A stretch of 28,772 nt of DNA from Methanocorpusculum sp. (GTDB lineage Archaea; Halobacteriota; Methanomicrobia; Methanomicrobiales; Methanocorpusculaceae), in the NCBI GenBank assembly GCA_029987235.1, contig DALTWF010000023.1, positions 1-28,772 of the forward strand. The letters run 5' to 3'. Made by a program: the position numbers and the translations under genes. This document shows, piece by piece, positions 14,829 through 23,059 of the stretch. Position 1 is the stretch's first letter. The number at the start of each line of letters is the position of its first letter. Below the pieces are notes generated by a model. It was not told the DNA's origin. It saw only the letters and a program-made list of their open reading frames with translations, and did not search any database.

Positions 14829-16484
14829 ATGTCAGCACAATTAGGCGGACAGCCAATATTAATCCTGAAAGAGGGCGGATCCCGCACTCGCGGACGGGAC
14901 GCACAGAGTATGAACATTGCAGCAGCAAAAGCAGTAGCTGGTGCAGTCAGAACCACTCTCGGTCCGAAAGGCATGGACAAAATGCTTGTCGACACCATTG
15001 GTGACGTTGTTATTACCAACGACGGTGTTACCATCTTAAAAGAGATGGACATTGAACACCCGGCAGCAAAGATGATGGTTGAAGTCGCAAAGACCCAGGA
15101 TGACGAGGTCGGAGACGGAACCACTTCTGCAGTTGTTATTGCAGGCGAACTCTTAAAGAAGGCAGAAGAACTCCTTGAGCAGGATGTTCACCCGACTGTT
15201 ATCACCCTCGGATACAGACAGGCAGCAGAAAAAGCACAGGAATTCCTCCAGACCATTGTCAAAGACGTCAAATCAACCGACAAAGACATTCTCTCCAAGA
15301 TTGCAGGCACTGCAATGACCGGAAAGAACGCAGAGGCATCCAAAGACAAACTCTGTGACTTAATCGTCCGTGCAATTACCTTAGTTGCAGACAAGGACGG
15401 AACTGTTGACACCGAAAACGTCAAAGTCGAGAAGCGTGTCGGCGGAGCTATTGAGGATTCAGAAATCATTGAGGGTATGCTCATCGACAAAGAACGTGTC
15501 CACCCGGGTATGCCCAAGACCGTCAAGAACGCAAAGATTCTCTTACTCAACGCAGCAGTCGAGTACAAGAAGACCGAAGTCGATGCAGAAATCTCCATCA
15601 CCTCTCCGGACCAGCTTCAGTTATTCCTTGACGAAGAGGAAAAGATGATTAAAGGCATCGTTGACAAGATTGTCAAGTCCGGTGCAAACGTCTTATTCTG
15701 TCAGAAGGGTATTGATGACATCGCACAGCACTACCTCTCCAAGGCAGGTATCTTTGCAGCACGCCGTGTAAAGAAATCCGATATGGAGAAACTTGCACGT
15801 GCAACCGGTGGAGCGATTATTTCCTCAATCGATGCAATCGGCAAAGACGAACTTGGTGAAGCAGGCTTAGTTGAAGAGCGCAAAGTCGGATCCGGCGAAG
15901 AGATGATCTTTGTTGAGAAGTGCAAGAACCCGAAGGCAGTCTCCATCATCATCAAGGGCGGAACCGAGCACGTTGTTGACGAGCTTGGCAGAGCACTCGA
16001 AGACGCACTCCGTGTTGTCGGATGTGTTGTTGAAGACAAGAAGGTAGTTGCAGGCGGAGGAGCCCCGGAAGTTGAACTCGCACTCAGACTCAAGGAGTAC
16101 GCAGCAACTCAGGGCGGCAGAATCCAGCTCGCAATCGATGCATTCGCATCCGCACTCGAAGTCATTCCGAGAACCCTTGCAGAAAATGCAGGTCTCGACC
16201 CGATTGACAAACTTGTCGACCTCCGTGCAGCACACGAGAAGGGCAAGAAGACCTTCGGTCTTGATGTCTTCAAGGGCGAGCCGGTTGACATGTGGAAGGC
16301 AGGCGTTGTCGAGCCGCTGAGAGTAAAGACTCAGGCAATTGCATCCGCAGCTGAAGCAGCTGTTATGATTTTAAGAATTGATGATGTCATCGCATCCGCA
16401 AAGTCCGCAGGTCCGTCTCCGGAAGAGGCAGCCGCAATGGGCGGAATGGGTGGCATGCCGGGCGGAATGCCGGGCATGATGTAA
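14829..16484 (+). CDS. ths: thermosome subunit (group II chaperonin)
   Basis: ATP-driven cytoplasmic folding chamber built of two stacked rings with a built-in lid. The 551 residues are full length. Visible landmarks are the N-terminal ATP-binding stretch TTLGPKGMDKMLVD, TNDGVTILKEMDIEHP, the GDGTTS nucleotide loop (about 97-102), the C-terminal GGGAPEVELA motif, and the Gly/Met-rich tail (GGMGGMPGGMPGMM). Codon use is strongly biased toward a few codons, as expected of a highly expressed gene. Monocistronic: own promoter upstream and T5/T7 tracts (16508-16512, 16521-16527) downstream. Other subunits may lie elsewhere in the genome. Confidence 0.97.
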   Translation: MSAQLGGQPILILKEGGSRTRGRDAQSMNIAAAKAVAGAVRTTLGPKGMDKMLVDTIGDVVITNDGVTILKEMDIEHPAAKMMVEVAKTQDDEVGDGTTSAVVIAGELLKKAEELLEQDVHPTVITLGYRQAAEKAQEFLQTIVKDVKSTDKDILSKIAGTAMTGKNAEASKDKLCDLIVRAITLVADKDGTVDTENVKVEKRVGGAIEDSEIIEGMLIDKERVHPGMPKTVKNAKILLLNAAVEYKKTEVDAEISITSPDQLQLFLDEEEKMIKGIVDKIVKSGANVLFCQKGIDDIAQHYLSKAGIFAARRVKKSDMEKLARATGGAIISSIDAIGKDELGEAGLVEERKVGSGEEMIFVEKCKNPKAVSIIIKGGTEHVVDELGRALEDALRVVGCVVEDKKVVAGGGAPEVELALRLKEYAATQGGRIQLAIDAFASALEVIPRTLAENAGLDPIDKLVDLRAAHEKGKKTFGLDVFKGEPVDMWKAGVVEPLRVKTQAIASAAEAAVMILRIDDVIASAKSAGPSPEEAAAMGGMGGMPGGMPGMM

Positions 16485-16507
16485 GCTGACAGGGCTTACT
16501 CATCACC

Positions 16508-16527
16508 TTTTTCAAAATACTTTTTTT
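16508..16527 (+). terminator. T-tract terminator of the thermosome gene
   Basis: T5 and T7 runs within 43 nt of the stop codon, without a hairpin between them. Confidence 0.5.
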
Positions 16528-16547
16528 CCGACTTATTTATTCTCATC

Positions 16548-16585
16548 ACTGAAAATTTCTGCCCAAACCGGCAGATATTTTCAGT
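16548..16585. repeat. 16-nt near-perfect inverted repeat before porB
   Basis: ACTGAAAATTTCTGCC (16548-16563) pairs with GGCAGATATTTTCAGT (16570-16585) around the 6-nt loop CAAACC, with one T:T mismatch. It lies 37 nt before the porB TATA box and after the thermosome T-tracts. Confidence 0.7.
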
Positions 16586-16621
16586 CGCCAGTATTCTCCC
16601 CCTATCCTAAACATTGAATAC

Positions 16622-16628
16622 CTTATAC
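16622..16628 (+). promoter_or_regulatory. TATA box of the por operon (leaderless start)
   Basis: TTATACA lies about 27 nt before ATG 16652, so transcription should start at or next to the start codon. No Shine-Dalgarno sequence is present, in agreement. Confidence 0.5.
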
Positions 16629-16651
16629 AACACATTACTAATGATTTCATC

Positions 16652-17542
16652 ATGACGGAAATTCCAAAAGAGGAGATGATTTTAAAGTGCCCGTCCACCT
16701 GTGCAGGATGCGGTTCACTTTTATCACTCCGCTATATCTTAAAAGCTGCAGGAAAGGACACGATTCTCGTAATCCCCGCCTGCTGCAACAGTGTCATCCA
16801 GGGAGTATATCCATACATGCTCCATACCATTCCGGTGTACAACATAGCATTCGCAGCCTCTGCCGCATGCGCATCGGGAATGTCTGAAGCATTACGTGCA
16901 AAAGGAAAGAAGACCAACGTTATCGTCTACGCGGGTGACGGAGGAACAGCAGATATCGGTATTCAGGCCTTATCCGGCGCACTCGAACGCGGAGAAGACT
17001 TCCTGTACATCTGCTACGACAACGAAGCATACGGCAACACCGGAATGCAGCGGTCAGGCGCAACTCCGCTTGGAGCAATTACAACAACCACCCCGAACGG
17101 AAAGAAAGTCGTCAAAAAGGACCTCGATAGAATCATCGAAGCCCACAACCTGCCCTATCAGGCAACAGCCTGTGCTGCATACCCTGCCGATATTTACAAC
17201 AAAGTAAAGAAAGCCCTCTCAATTCCCGGACCGAAATTCATCCACATCCTTGCACCATGCCCGCCGGGATGGAAGACCCCGTCAGAAAAGACCGTCGAAG
17301 TTGCAAAACTCGCCGTCAAATCAGGGCTTTGGATTTTATGGGAGAAGGAATACGACAAACTCACCATAAGCGCACCCTCAAAGGCCGCAATGAAAAGACC
17401 GGTACCGGTTATTGACTACCTGAAGATGCAGGGCAGATTCAAGAAAGTCGATGACAAACTTGCAGCAGAAATTCAGGCAAACGTTGACAAAAACCTGCGC
17501 AAGATGGAAGCAGAAGTCAAAGTATCGGAGGAAATCGCATGA
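16652..17542 (+). CDS. porB: pyruvate:ferredoxin oxidoreductase, beta subunit
   Basis: The thiamine-diphosphate and [4Fe-4S] subunit of pyruvate synthase, which makes pyruvate from acetyl-CoA, CO2 and reduced ferredoxin in methanogens. The 296 residues contain CPSTCAGCG (Cys13, 17, 20), the ThDP motif GDGGTADIG (95-103) with NEAYGNTG (124-131), and the late cysteine in APCPPGW. The NEAYxNTGxQRSGATP signature and the tail fit PorB rather than the 2-oxoglutarate enzyme KorB. First gene of the operon; its stop overlaps the porA ATG by 4 nt. Expression is probably constitutive and strong. Confidence 0.93.
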   Translation: MTEIPKEEMILKCPSTCAGCGSLLSLRYILKAAGKDTILVIPACCNSVIQGVYPYMLHTIPVYNIAFAASAACASGMSEALRAKGKKTNVIVYAGDGGTADIGIQALSGALERGEDFLYICYDNEAYGNTGMQRSGATPLGAITTTTPNGKKVVKKDLDRIIEAHNLPYQATACAAYPADIYNKVKKALSIPGPKFIHILAPCPPGWKTPSEKTVEVAKLAVKSGLWILWEKEYDKLTISAPSKAAMKRPVPVIDYLKMQGRFKKVDDKLAAEIQANVDKNLRKMEAEVKVSEEIA

Positions 17543-18669
17543 GTGAAAAACTTGTCATGGGAACCGGAAACAAAGCAGTAGCAGCAGCGGTCAAAAAAGC
17601 ACAGCCAACCGTAGTTGCTGCCTATCCGATTACCCCGCAGACCGAAATCATCGAAAGCATCGCAGAATATGTCGAAGCAGGCGAAATGGACGCCCGCTAC
17701 ATCCCGGTCGAGTCCGAACACTCTGCAATGACTGCATGTATCGGTGCATCAATTACCGGTGTCCGTGTCTTTACCGCAACAAGTTCCCACGGTCTGCTCT
17801 ACATGCATGAGATGCTTCACTGGGCAGCAGGCGCACGTCTTCCGATTGTCATGGGTCAGGTTAACAGAACAATCGCTCCGGGATGGAACACCTGGGCAGA
17901 ACATTCTGACGCACTTTCCCAGAGAGATACCGGATGGCTGCAGATTTACGTATCCACCGTTCAGGAAGCATATGATGCGACATTAATGGCATTCCGTATT
18001 GCAGAAGACAACAGAGTCCTCCTGCCCGTCATGATTAACATGGATGGATTCTTGCTCTCCCACATTATGCAGCCTTACGAGATGACCGAGCCGGGAGATT
18101 TCATCCCGCCTATGTCTCTGCCGCATGCAATCGATGTAAACGACCCGCACGGCTATGGGGCTATGAGTCCGTCCAATGTGCACTACACGTTCAGATTCGA
18201 CATGGAAAAAGCCCAGCGGGCAGCCCGCAAGGTCATTGAGGAGACCGAAGCCGAATTTGCAAAGCGGTTCGGCAGAAAATACGCTCCGGTCGAGGAATAT
18301 CTCTGCGATGACGCGGATGTTGTCATTGTTGCCATGGGTACCATGGGTAAAGAAGCAGAAGTCGCAGCCGATTTACTCCGCAAGGAAGGTGTCAAATGCG
18401 GTGTTATGAGAATCCGCTGGCTCAGACCGTTCCCGCTTGACATGAAGATTGCCGGAAAAGAGCTGGTCGTAATCGACAGGGATTATTCGTTCGGCTTCGG
18501 CGGCGTTGTTGCCGGAGAAATCCAGGCACGCTATCCTGAGGTAAAGATGGCAAGAATTATTGCAGGTCTTGGTGGTCAGGAGGTCACGTTTGAGGATATG
18601 GCTGAGTTTGTCAGGTCCAGAAAAATCGGAACCGAGTTCTGGTTTGGAATCCCGCAGGAGGAGCAGTAA
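17539..18669 (+). CDS. porA: pyruvate:ferredoxin oxidoreductase, alpha subunit
   Basis: The pyrimidine-binding and CoA-handling subunit. The 376 residues start with the typical GNKAVAAAVKKAQPTVVAAYPITPQT (about 9-35) and include ESEHSAMTACIGAS, the conserved SSHGLLYMHEMLHWAAGARLP block, and a C-terminal transketolase-C-like domain (VVIVAMGTMGKEA onward). The length is normal for PorA. Start ATG 17539 is coupled to porB (ATGA), with GGAGG just upstream inside porB. The stop TAA directly abuts the porC ATG. Confidence 0.94.
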   Translation: MSEKLVMGTGNKAVAAAVKKAQPTVVAAYPITPQTEIIESIAEYVEAGEMDARYIPVESEHSAMTACIGASITGVRVFTATSSHGLLYMHEMLHWAAGARLPIVMGQVNRTIAPGWNTWAEHSDALSQRDTGWLQIYVSTVQEAYDATLMAFRIAEDNRVLLPVMINMDGFLLSHIMQPYEMTEPGDFIPPMSLPHAIDVNDPHGYGAMSPSNVHYTFRFDMEKAQRAARKVIEETEAEFAKRFGRKYAPVEEYLCDDADVVIVAMGTMGKEAEVAADLLRKEGVKCGVMRIRWLRPFPLDMKIAGKELVVIDRDYSFGFGGVVAGEIQARYPEVKMARIIAGLGGQEVTFEDMAEFVRSRKIGTEFWFGIPQEEQ

Positions 18670-19200
18670 ATGTACGAAATCAGAATTCATTCAAGAGGAG
18701 GTCAGGGCGGTGTTACCGCAGCACGCATGATGGCGTCCGCTGCGGTTAAAGACGGAAAGTTTGCGACCGCATGTCCGTTCTACGGTGCAGAACGCCGCGG
18801 AGCTCCGATTGTATCATTCGTAAGAATTGATGAGTCACCGGTCAGAATCTATTCGCAGATTACCAGGCCGGATATGATTGTGGTTCTTGATCCGACGGTA
18901 ATGGAGACGGTAAATGTCCTGGATGGTTTAAAGGACGGCGGAAAAATATTTGTCAATACGCATGAAGACCTGAAGTTCCCACCGCAGTTTAAGGCATACT
19001 GTGCGGATTTAACGGGCATCTCGCTCAAGACGAATTTATTCATCGCGGGCAGCCCGATTTTAAACACGCCGGTTATCGGTGCTCTTGCAAAACTCGGTAT
19101 TTTCACGCATGAGTCCGGAAAGAGGGCAATCGAGGAGACCTTTACGGATGTAAGAAACGTTGAGGCTGCCGAGGCTACATATCAGGAGGTTAAAGCATGA
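18670..19200 (+). CDS. porC: pyruvate:ferredoxin oxidoreductase, gamma subunit
   Basis: The catalytic gamma domain of 176 residues: IHSRGGQGGVTAARMMA near the N-terminus, GAERRGAPIVSFVRI, and GSPILNTPVIGALAKLG near the C-terminus, all standard for PorC. The start ATG 18670 follows the porA stop with no gap, and GGAGGAG lies just upstream in porA. The last codons overlap porD by 4 nt. Confidence 0.94.
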   Translation: MYEIRIHSRGGQGGVTAARMMASAAVKDGKFATACPFYGAERRGAPIVSFVRIDESPVRIYSQITRPDMIVVLDPTVMETVNVLDGLKDGGKIFVNTHEDLKFPPQFKAYCADLTGISLKTNLFIAGSPILNTPVIGALAKLGIFTHESGKRAIEETFTDVRNVEAAEATYQEVKA

Positions 19201-19445
19201 TGCCCAAAATCACCATCAGCGTCCCAAAAGAGGCTGCAATGGGTCAGACCGGTACCTGGAGAACGTTCAGACCGGTGGTAAACCGTGAAATCTGCAACCA
19301 CTGCGGAATCTGTGCGATGTACTGCCCGGATGCAGTAATTGATGCGGATACGCAGGAAATCGACCTGACCTACTGCAAAGGATGTGGAATCTGTTCCAAC
19401 GAGTGTCCGAAAAAGTGCATTACGATGAGAAGAGAAGAACACTAA
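19197..19445 (+). CDS. porD: pyruvate:ferredoxin oxidoreductase, delta subunit (2[4Fe-4S] ferredoxin)
   Basis: Electron-transfer subunit of 82 residues with two CxxCxxCxxxC clusters: Cys33, 36, 39, 43 and Cys60, 63, 66, 70. The N-terminal GQTGTWRTFRPVV segment is the PorD docking extension. A strong ribosome site (CAGGAGGT, 19183-19190) lies 6 nt before ATG 19197; a second ATG follows at once. T-rich runs (19446-19462) end the operon. Confidence 0.94.
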   Translation: MMPKITISVPKEAAMGQTGTWRTFRPVVNREICNHCGICAMYCPDAVIDADTQEIDLTYCKGCGICSNECPKKCITMRREEH

Positions 19446-19462
19446 TTTTTTTATTTTTTTAT
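19446..19462 (+). terminator. T-tract terminator of the por operon
   Basis: Repeated oligo-T runs begin 1-2 nt after the porD stop codon. Confidence 0.5.
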
Positions 19463-19478
19463 ATTTACTTAATCAAGC

Positions 19479-19502
19479 AAAAAAAGCGATGGATTGTCCA
19501 TC
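19479..19502 (-). terminator. hairpin terminator of the transporter gene
   Basis: On the minus strand GATGGA-CAA-TCCATC (19502 to 19488) is followed by GC and an oligo-T run. The stem includes the stop codon. This is a textbook intrinsic-type terminator. Confidence 0.65.
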
Positions 19503-20736
19503 ATTTCCAGGAAATTTCTTTGCCTTCCTTCTTCCAGTCATGATACTCGGAAGCCGCTGTAAATATCGCATCCGTTGAAGAGTTCAGACCGGTCTCGCAG
19601 GAATCCTGCACAACACCGATGATGAAACCGATACCCACAACCTGCATTGAAATTTCAACCGGAACCCCAAAGAGCGAACATGCCAGGGGGATTAACAGAA
19701 GCGACCCGCCTGCAACTCCTGATGCTCCGCATGCACAAAGAGCGGCAACGAAACAAAGCAGAATCTGCATGTAGAAAGGTGTTTGAATACCAAGCGTATA
19801 CACACAGGCAAGAGTCATAATCGTAACCGTAATTGCAGCACCCGCCATGTTAATAGTTGCACCAAGCGGAATCGTTGTTGAATAGATATTCGGATTCAGT
19901 TTCAGCGATTTGCATAAGTTCATGTTGACCGGAATGTTTGCCCCCGAACTTCTGGTGAAAAATGCCGGAATAAATGATTCCTTTAAACATTTCAACACCA
20001 GCGGATACGGATTCTGACGAATCATCACAAACACAATAAGCGGATTGATAACCAGGGCCACAATCGCCATAGTGCCAACGAGAAGGGCAAGAAGCTGACC
20101 GTAATTGACGAAAATTTCAAGACCGTTGGTAGACACAGCATTAAAAACAATACCAAGAACACCAAACGGTGCAAAAGAAATAATCCATTTTACTACGACT
20201 GATACAGCATCTGCAATTTCACTAATCACGTATTTTGTTTTGTCGCTGGATTTGCGGAGAGCAAGACCGAAAACAACTGCCCAGAACAGAATACCAAGGA
20301 AATTTGTATTGGTAATCGCTGCAAGCGGGTTAATGACAATATCTTTGATGATGCCGAGGAATACGGCACCAACATCCCCTGCAACTTCATACCCTGATGC
20401 AGCCTCCACTCCGTTAAGAGAAAGACCTACCGGGAAAAAGAAGAAAATCGTCACTGCTGTAACCGCTGCTGCAAGTGTTCCAATCACATACATAGCTACT
20501 ACACGTGCGATAGATTTACCGTGACCTTTACCATTTGCAAGAGCAGAGATAACAAGAACAAAGACCAGAATCGGAGCAATTCCTTTCAATGCACCGATAA
20601 ACAGTACACCAAGCAGACTGATAAGATCAAACTGCGGTACAAGAAGAGCCAGTATGACACCAATAATCAAGCCGCCGAGTATACGCAGAACAAGACTGGT
20701 ATTATTCCATTTTTGAAGAATATTCGTAAAAATCAT
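19501..20736 (-). CDS. sstT: Na+-coupled serine/threonine symporter (SstT, DAACS family)
   Basis: Inner-membrane amino-acid importer of 411 residues with eight helices and two re-entrant loops. Key family motifs are visible: the serine-rich TRSSGANIPVNM loop (about 270-281), the substrate/Na+ motif IPLGATINMAGAA, and VVQDSCETGLNSSTDAIFTAA near the C-terminus. Sequence and length fit SstT rather than glutamate (GltP) or dicarboxylate (DctA) carriers. It lies 17 nt behind aspS on the same strand, with a T8 run in the gap, so it may be read through or have its own start. SstT is chiefly bacterial, and acquisition by transfer is plausible. Confidence 0.88.
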   Translation of the reverse strand: MIFTNILQKWNNTSLVLRILGGLIIGVILALLVPQFDLISLLGVLFIGALKGIAPILVFVLVISALANGKGHGKSIARVVAMYVIGTLAAAVTAVTIFFFFPVGLSLNGVEAASGYEVAGDVGAVFLGIIKDIVINPLAAITNTNFLGILFWAVVFGLALRKSSDKTKYVISEIADAVSVVVKWIISFAPFGVLGIVFNAVSTNGLEIFVNYGQLLALLVGTMAIVALVINPLIVFVMIRQNPYPLVLKCLKESFIPAFFTRSSGANIPVNMNLCKSLKLNPNIYSTTIPLGATINMAGAAITVTIMTLACVYTLGIQTPFYMQILLCFVAALCACGASGVAGGSLLLIPLACSLFGVPVEISMQVVGIGFIIGVVQDSCETGLNSSTDAIFTAASEYHDWKKEGKEISWK

Positions 20737-20753
20737 AAAAAAAAGGATTATTA

Positions 20754-22043
20754 TTACGGGCTTACCCTGTGTCTGTCACGCGGGAATAAAACACCCTCGC
20801 GGATATTCTGCAGGTCGAGCATGGTCATGATTAAACGCTCTGCACCAAGACCCCATCCTGCGTGCGGCGGCATACCATACTTGAACGGGTTTAAGTAGAA
20901 CTCGAATGCATCCGGGTTTAATCCCTTTTCCTTAATCTGCTTGACAAGAAGCTCCGGAATATGGCATCTCTGTGCCCCGGAGGAAAGTTCCATTCTCGGA
21001 TGCATCATATCAAATGCTCTGCAGACTTCCGGTCTGTCAAGGAACGGCATGGTGTAGAACGGTCTGGTTGTTGACGGCCATTCAGTGATGAAATACATCG
21101 TGCCCATCTTCTCACCGATGATTCTTTCTGCTGCAGAGGATAGGTCTTCACCGAAAGAAAGCGGCTCTCCGCCTTCGGTTGAGATTTTAATTGCTTCGGA
21201 GTAGGTGATTCTCGGGAACGGAACGGTCGGGACTTTGAAGTCAGTGATGCCGAGGACCGCAAGTTCGTCTGCACATTTTTCCTTGACAACGCTGTATGCG
21301 TGGGCAACAACATTTTCAAGTACTTTCATGGCGTCCTCCTGGTCGGCAAAGGACATTTCGATATCGATTGAGGTTGCCTCGTTTAAGTGTCTTACAGTGT
21401 TGTGTTCCTCTGCTCTGAAAATCGGGCCGATTTCAAAGACTTTCTCAAATCCGGAGGACATGAGCATCTGTTTGAACAACTGCGGGGACTGGTTTAAGAA
21501 TGCCTCTTTATCGAAGTAGGCAAGCGGGAATAATTCGGTTCCGCCTTCGGTTGCTGCTGCGACAATCTTCGGGGTCTGGGCCTGGATGAATCCGTGGTCC
21601 CAGAGGTAGTCGGAGATTGCGTGGAGAACGGTGCTTCTGATTCTGAAAATGGCTCCGACTGCAGGCTTTCTTAAATCAAGGTATCTGTTGTCAAGTCTGG
21701 TATCGAGTTCTGCCGGTACTTTTTCGGAGACGTCAAGCGGCAGAGGGGTGTCTGCTTTTGCAATGATTTTGAATGTGGATGGAACGAGTTCGCGTCCTCC
21801 GGGTGCTTTTTCGGTCGGTTTGACTTCGCCTTCGCACTCGATTACGGATTCGCGGCTTGTTTCCTTGACGGCTGCAAGTACTTCGGGGCTGACCTTTTTC
21901 TTCGGGATGGTGACCTGAAGAATGCCTGTTCTGTCTCTGATAAGCAGGAAGGTAAGACCTCCGAGGTCGCGCTCTTCATGAACCCAGCCGGCTACACATG
22001 CGTGACCGATTTCCGGGGTAACGTCTTTTATTGGGATGCGCAT
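20754..22043 (-). CDS. aspS: aspartyl-tRNA synthetase, archaeal type (probably non-discriminating)
   Basis: Class IIb synthetase charging tRNA-Asp. The 429 residues hold the OB-fold anticodon domain (GWVHEERDLGGL... 19-90), motif 2 (FRAEEHNTVRHLNEATSID), and motif 3 (GWGLGAERLIM) before LFPRDRHRVSP. It lacks the bacterial GAD insertion, as archaeal and eukaryotic enzymes do. In the anticodon domain His22 (GWVHE) and Pro81 (KAPGG) occupy sites where, as I recall, archaeal non-discriminating enzymes carry His and Pro and discriminating ones Trp and Lys. If so it also makes Asp-tRNA-Asn, to be amidated by GatCAB. Divergent from the methionine synthase gene. Confidence 0.95.
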   Translation of the reverse strand: MRIPIKDVTPEIGHACVAGWVHEERDLGGLTFLLIRDRTGILQVTIPKKKVSPEVLAAVKETSRESVIECEGEVKPTEKAPGGRELVPSTFKIIAKADTPLPLDVSEKVPAELDTRLDNRYLDLRKPAVGAIFRIRSTVLHAISDYLWDHGFIQAQTPKIVAAATEGGTELFPLAYFDKEAFLNQSPQLFKQMLMSSGFEKVFEIGPIFRAEEHNTVRHLNEATSIDIEMSFADQEDAMKVLENVVAHAYSVVKEKCADELAVLGITDFKVPTVPFPRITYSEAIKISTEGGEPLSFGEDLSSAAERIIGEKMGTMYFITEWPSTTRPFYTMPFLDRPEVCRAFDMMHPRMELSSGAQRCHIPELLVKQIKEKGLNPDAFEFYLNPFKYGMPPHAGWGLGAERLIMTMLDLQNIREGVLFPRDRHRVSP

Positions 22044-22137
22044 AAAATTCGCTATAGTATTTGCTTTATGAATACATTAGTGTTTGGTCCGGATGCTGAT
22101 AAAAATCCTTATCTCTTTTTCCCACCCACTACATAGT

Positions 22138-23025
22138 ATGAATCTTCCCCACCTTCTTCCGACAACCGTTGTCGGTTCGTTCCCCTGCATAAAAACGAGA
22201 GGTCTTTTTGACCCGTATAAAAAAGCCGTGAGGTTTGCCGTAGCCGAGCAGATCAGAGCCGGTGTTGATATTATTTCCGACGGCCAGGTCAGAGCGGATA
22301 TGATAAATGCGTTTGTCTCAAAACTTCCGGGTATCACGGACAAGACGGTCACTGGTAAAATCCAGCCGGCAGACAAACCAATTAGGATAAAGGATACGAA
22401 ATATGCGCTTACACAGAACAAGTATGTAAAGGGAATTCTTTCCGGTCCCTGCACGCTTTCCTATGCGCTTCAGATTGAAACGCCGCAGTACCGCAATAAA
22501 GAAGAGGTCATTATGGATTTGGCAGCGGCACTTCATGCGGAGGCAAAGCATCTGGATGCAGCAGGAGTTTCGGTTATCCAGGTGGATGAGCCGATTTTAT
22601 CGACGGGGGCAATTGCAATTGATACCGCAAAAGAGGCGCTGAAAATTATCTTCGACGGCATAAAAGCGCCTTCCTGTGTGCATACCTGCGGTATTTTACA
22701 TGATATTGCAGACAAGTGGGTAACGTTGCCGGTGGACATTCTTGATTTTGAGTATGCGGTTAGTCCGGAAAATCTTGCATCGCTTTCAAAGCATGATTTG
22801 AAAGGTAAAAAAATCGGCTGCGGCTGTGTACAGAGTTCGAATCAGGCGGTGGAGCCGGTTGATGATATCAGAAAAAATATTCTTGCCTGTGTTGAGGCGT
22901 TCGGTGCGGAAAATATGCTGGTTGATCCGGACTGCGGACTGAGAATGCATACGCCGGAGGTGGCGTTTGCAAAACTGGCGAACATGTGCGAGGCGGCAAA
23001 GAGGGTAAGAGAGGAAAATCTGTAA
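22138..23025 (+). CDS. core methionine synthase (MetE C-terminal-domain-like, archaeal)
   Basis: Zinc-dependent methyltransferase making methionine from homocysteine. The 295 residues correspond only to the C-terminal barrel of MetE. The zinc ligands are in place: His182 and Cys184 (VHTCG), Glu205 (DFEYA) and Cys266 (DPDCGL). The N-terminal TTVVGSFP motif is the usual start of the domain. Archaeal core enzymes of this kind use methyl-corrinoid or a tetrahydromethanopterin-linked donor rather than methyl-folate polyglutamate. ATG 22138 is preferred to an upstream in-frame start at 22084 because homology begins just after it. There is no Shine-Dalgarno sequence, so the message may be leaderless. 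Confidence 0.88.
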   Translation: MNLPHLLPTTVVGSFPCIKTRGLFDPYKKAVRFAVAEQIRAGVDIISDGQVRADMINAFVSKLPGITDKTVTGKIQPADKPIRIKDTKYALTQNKYVKGILSGPCTLSYALQIETPQYRNKEEVIMDLAAALHAEAKHLDAAGVSVIQVDEPILSTGAIAIDTAKEALKIIFDGIKAPSCVHTCGILHDIADKWVTLPVDILDFEYAVSPENLASLSKHDLKGKKIGCGCVQSSNQAVEPVDDIRKNILACVEAFGAENMLVDPDCGLRMHTPEVAFAKLANMCEAAKRVREENL

Positions 23026-23059
23026 AGCCCGGATTATTACTTATTACCAATCCTCAAAC

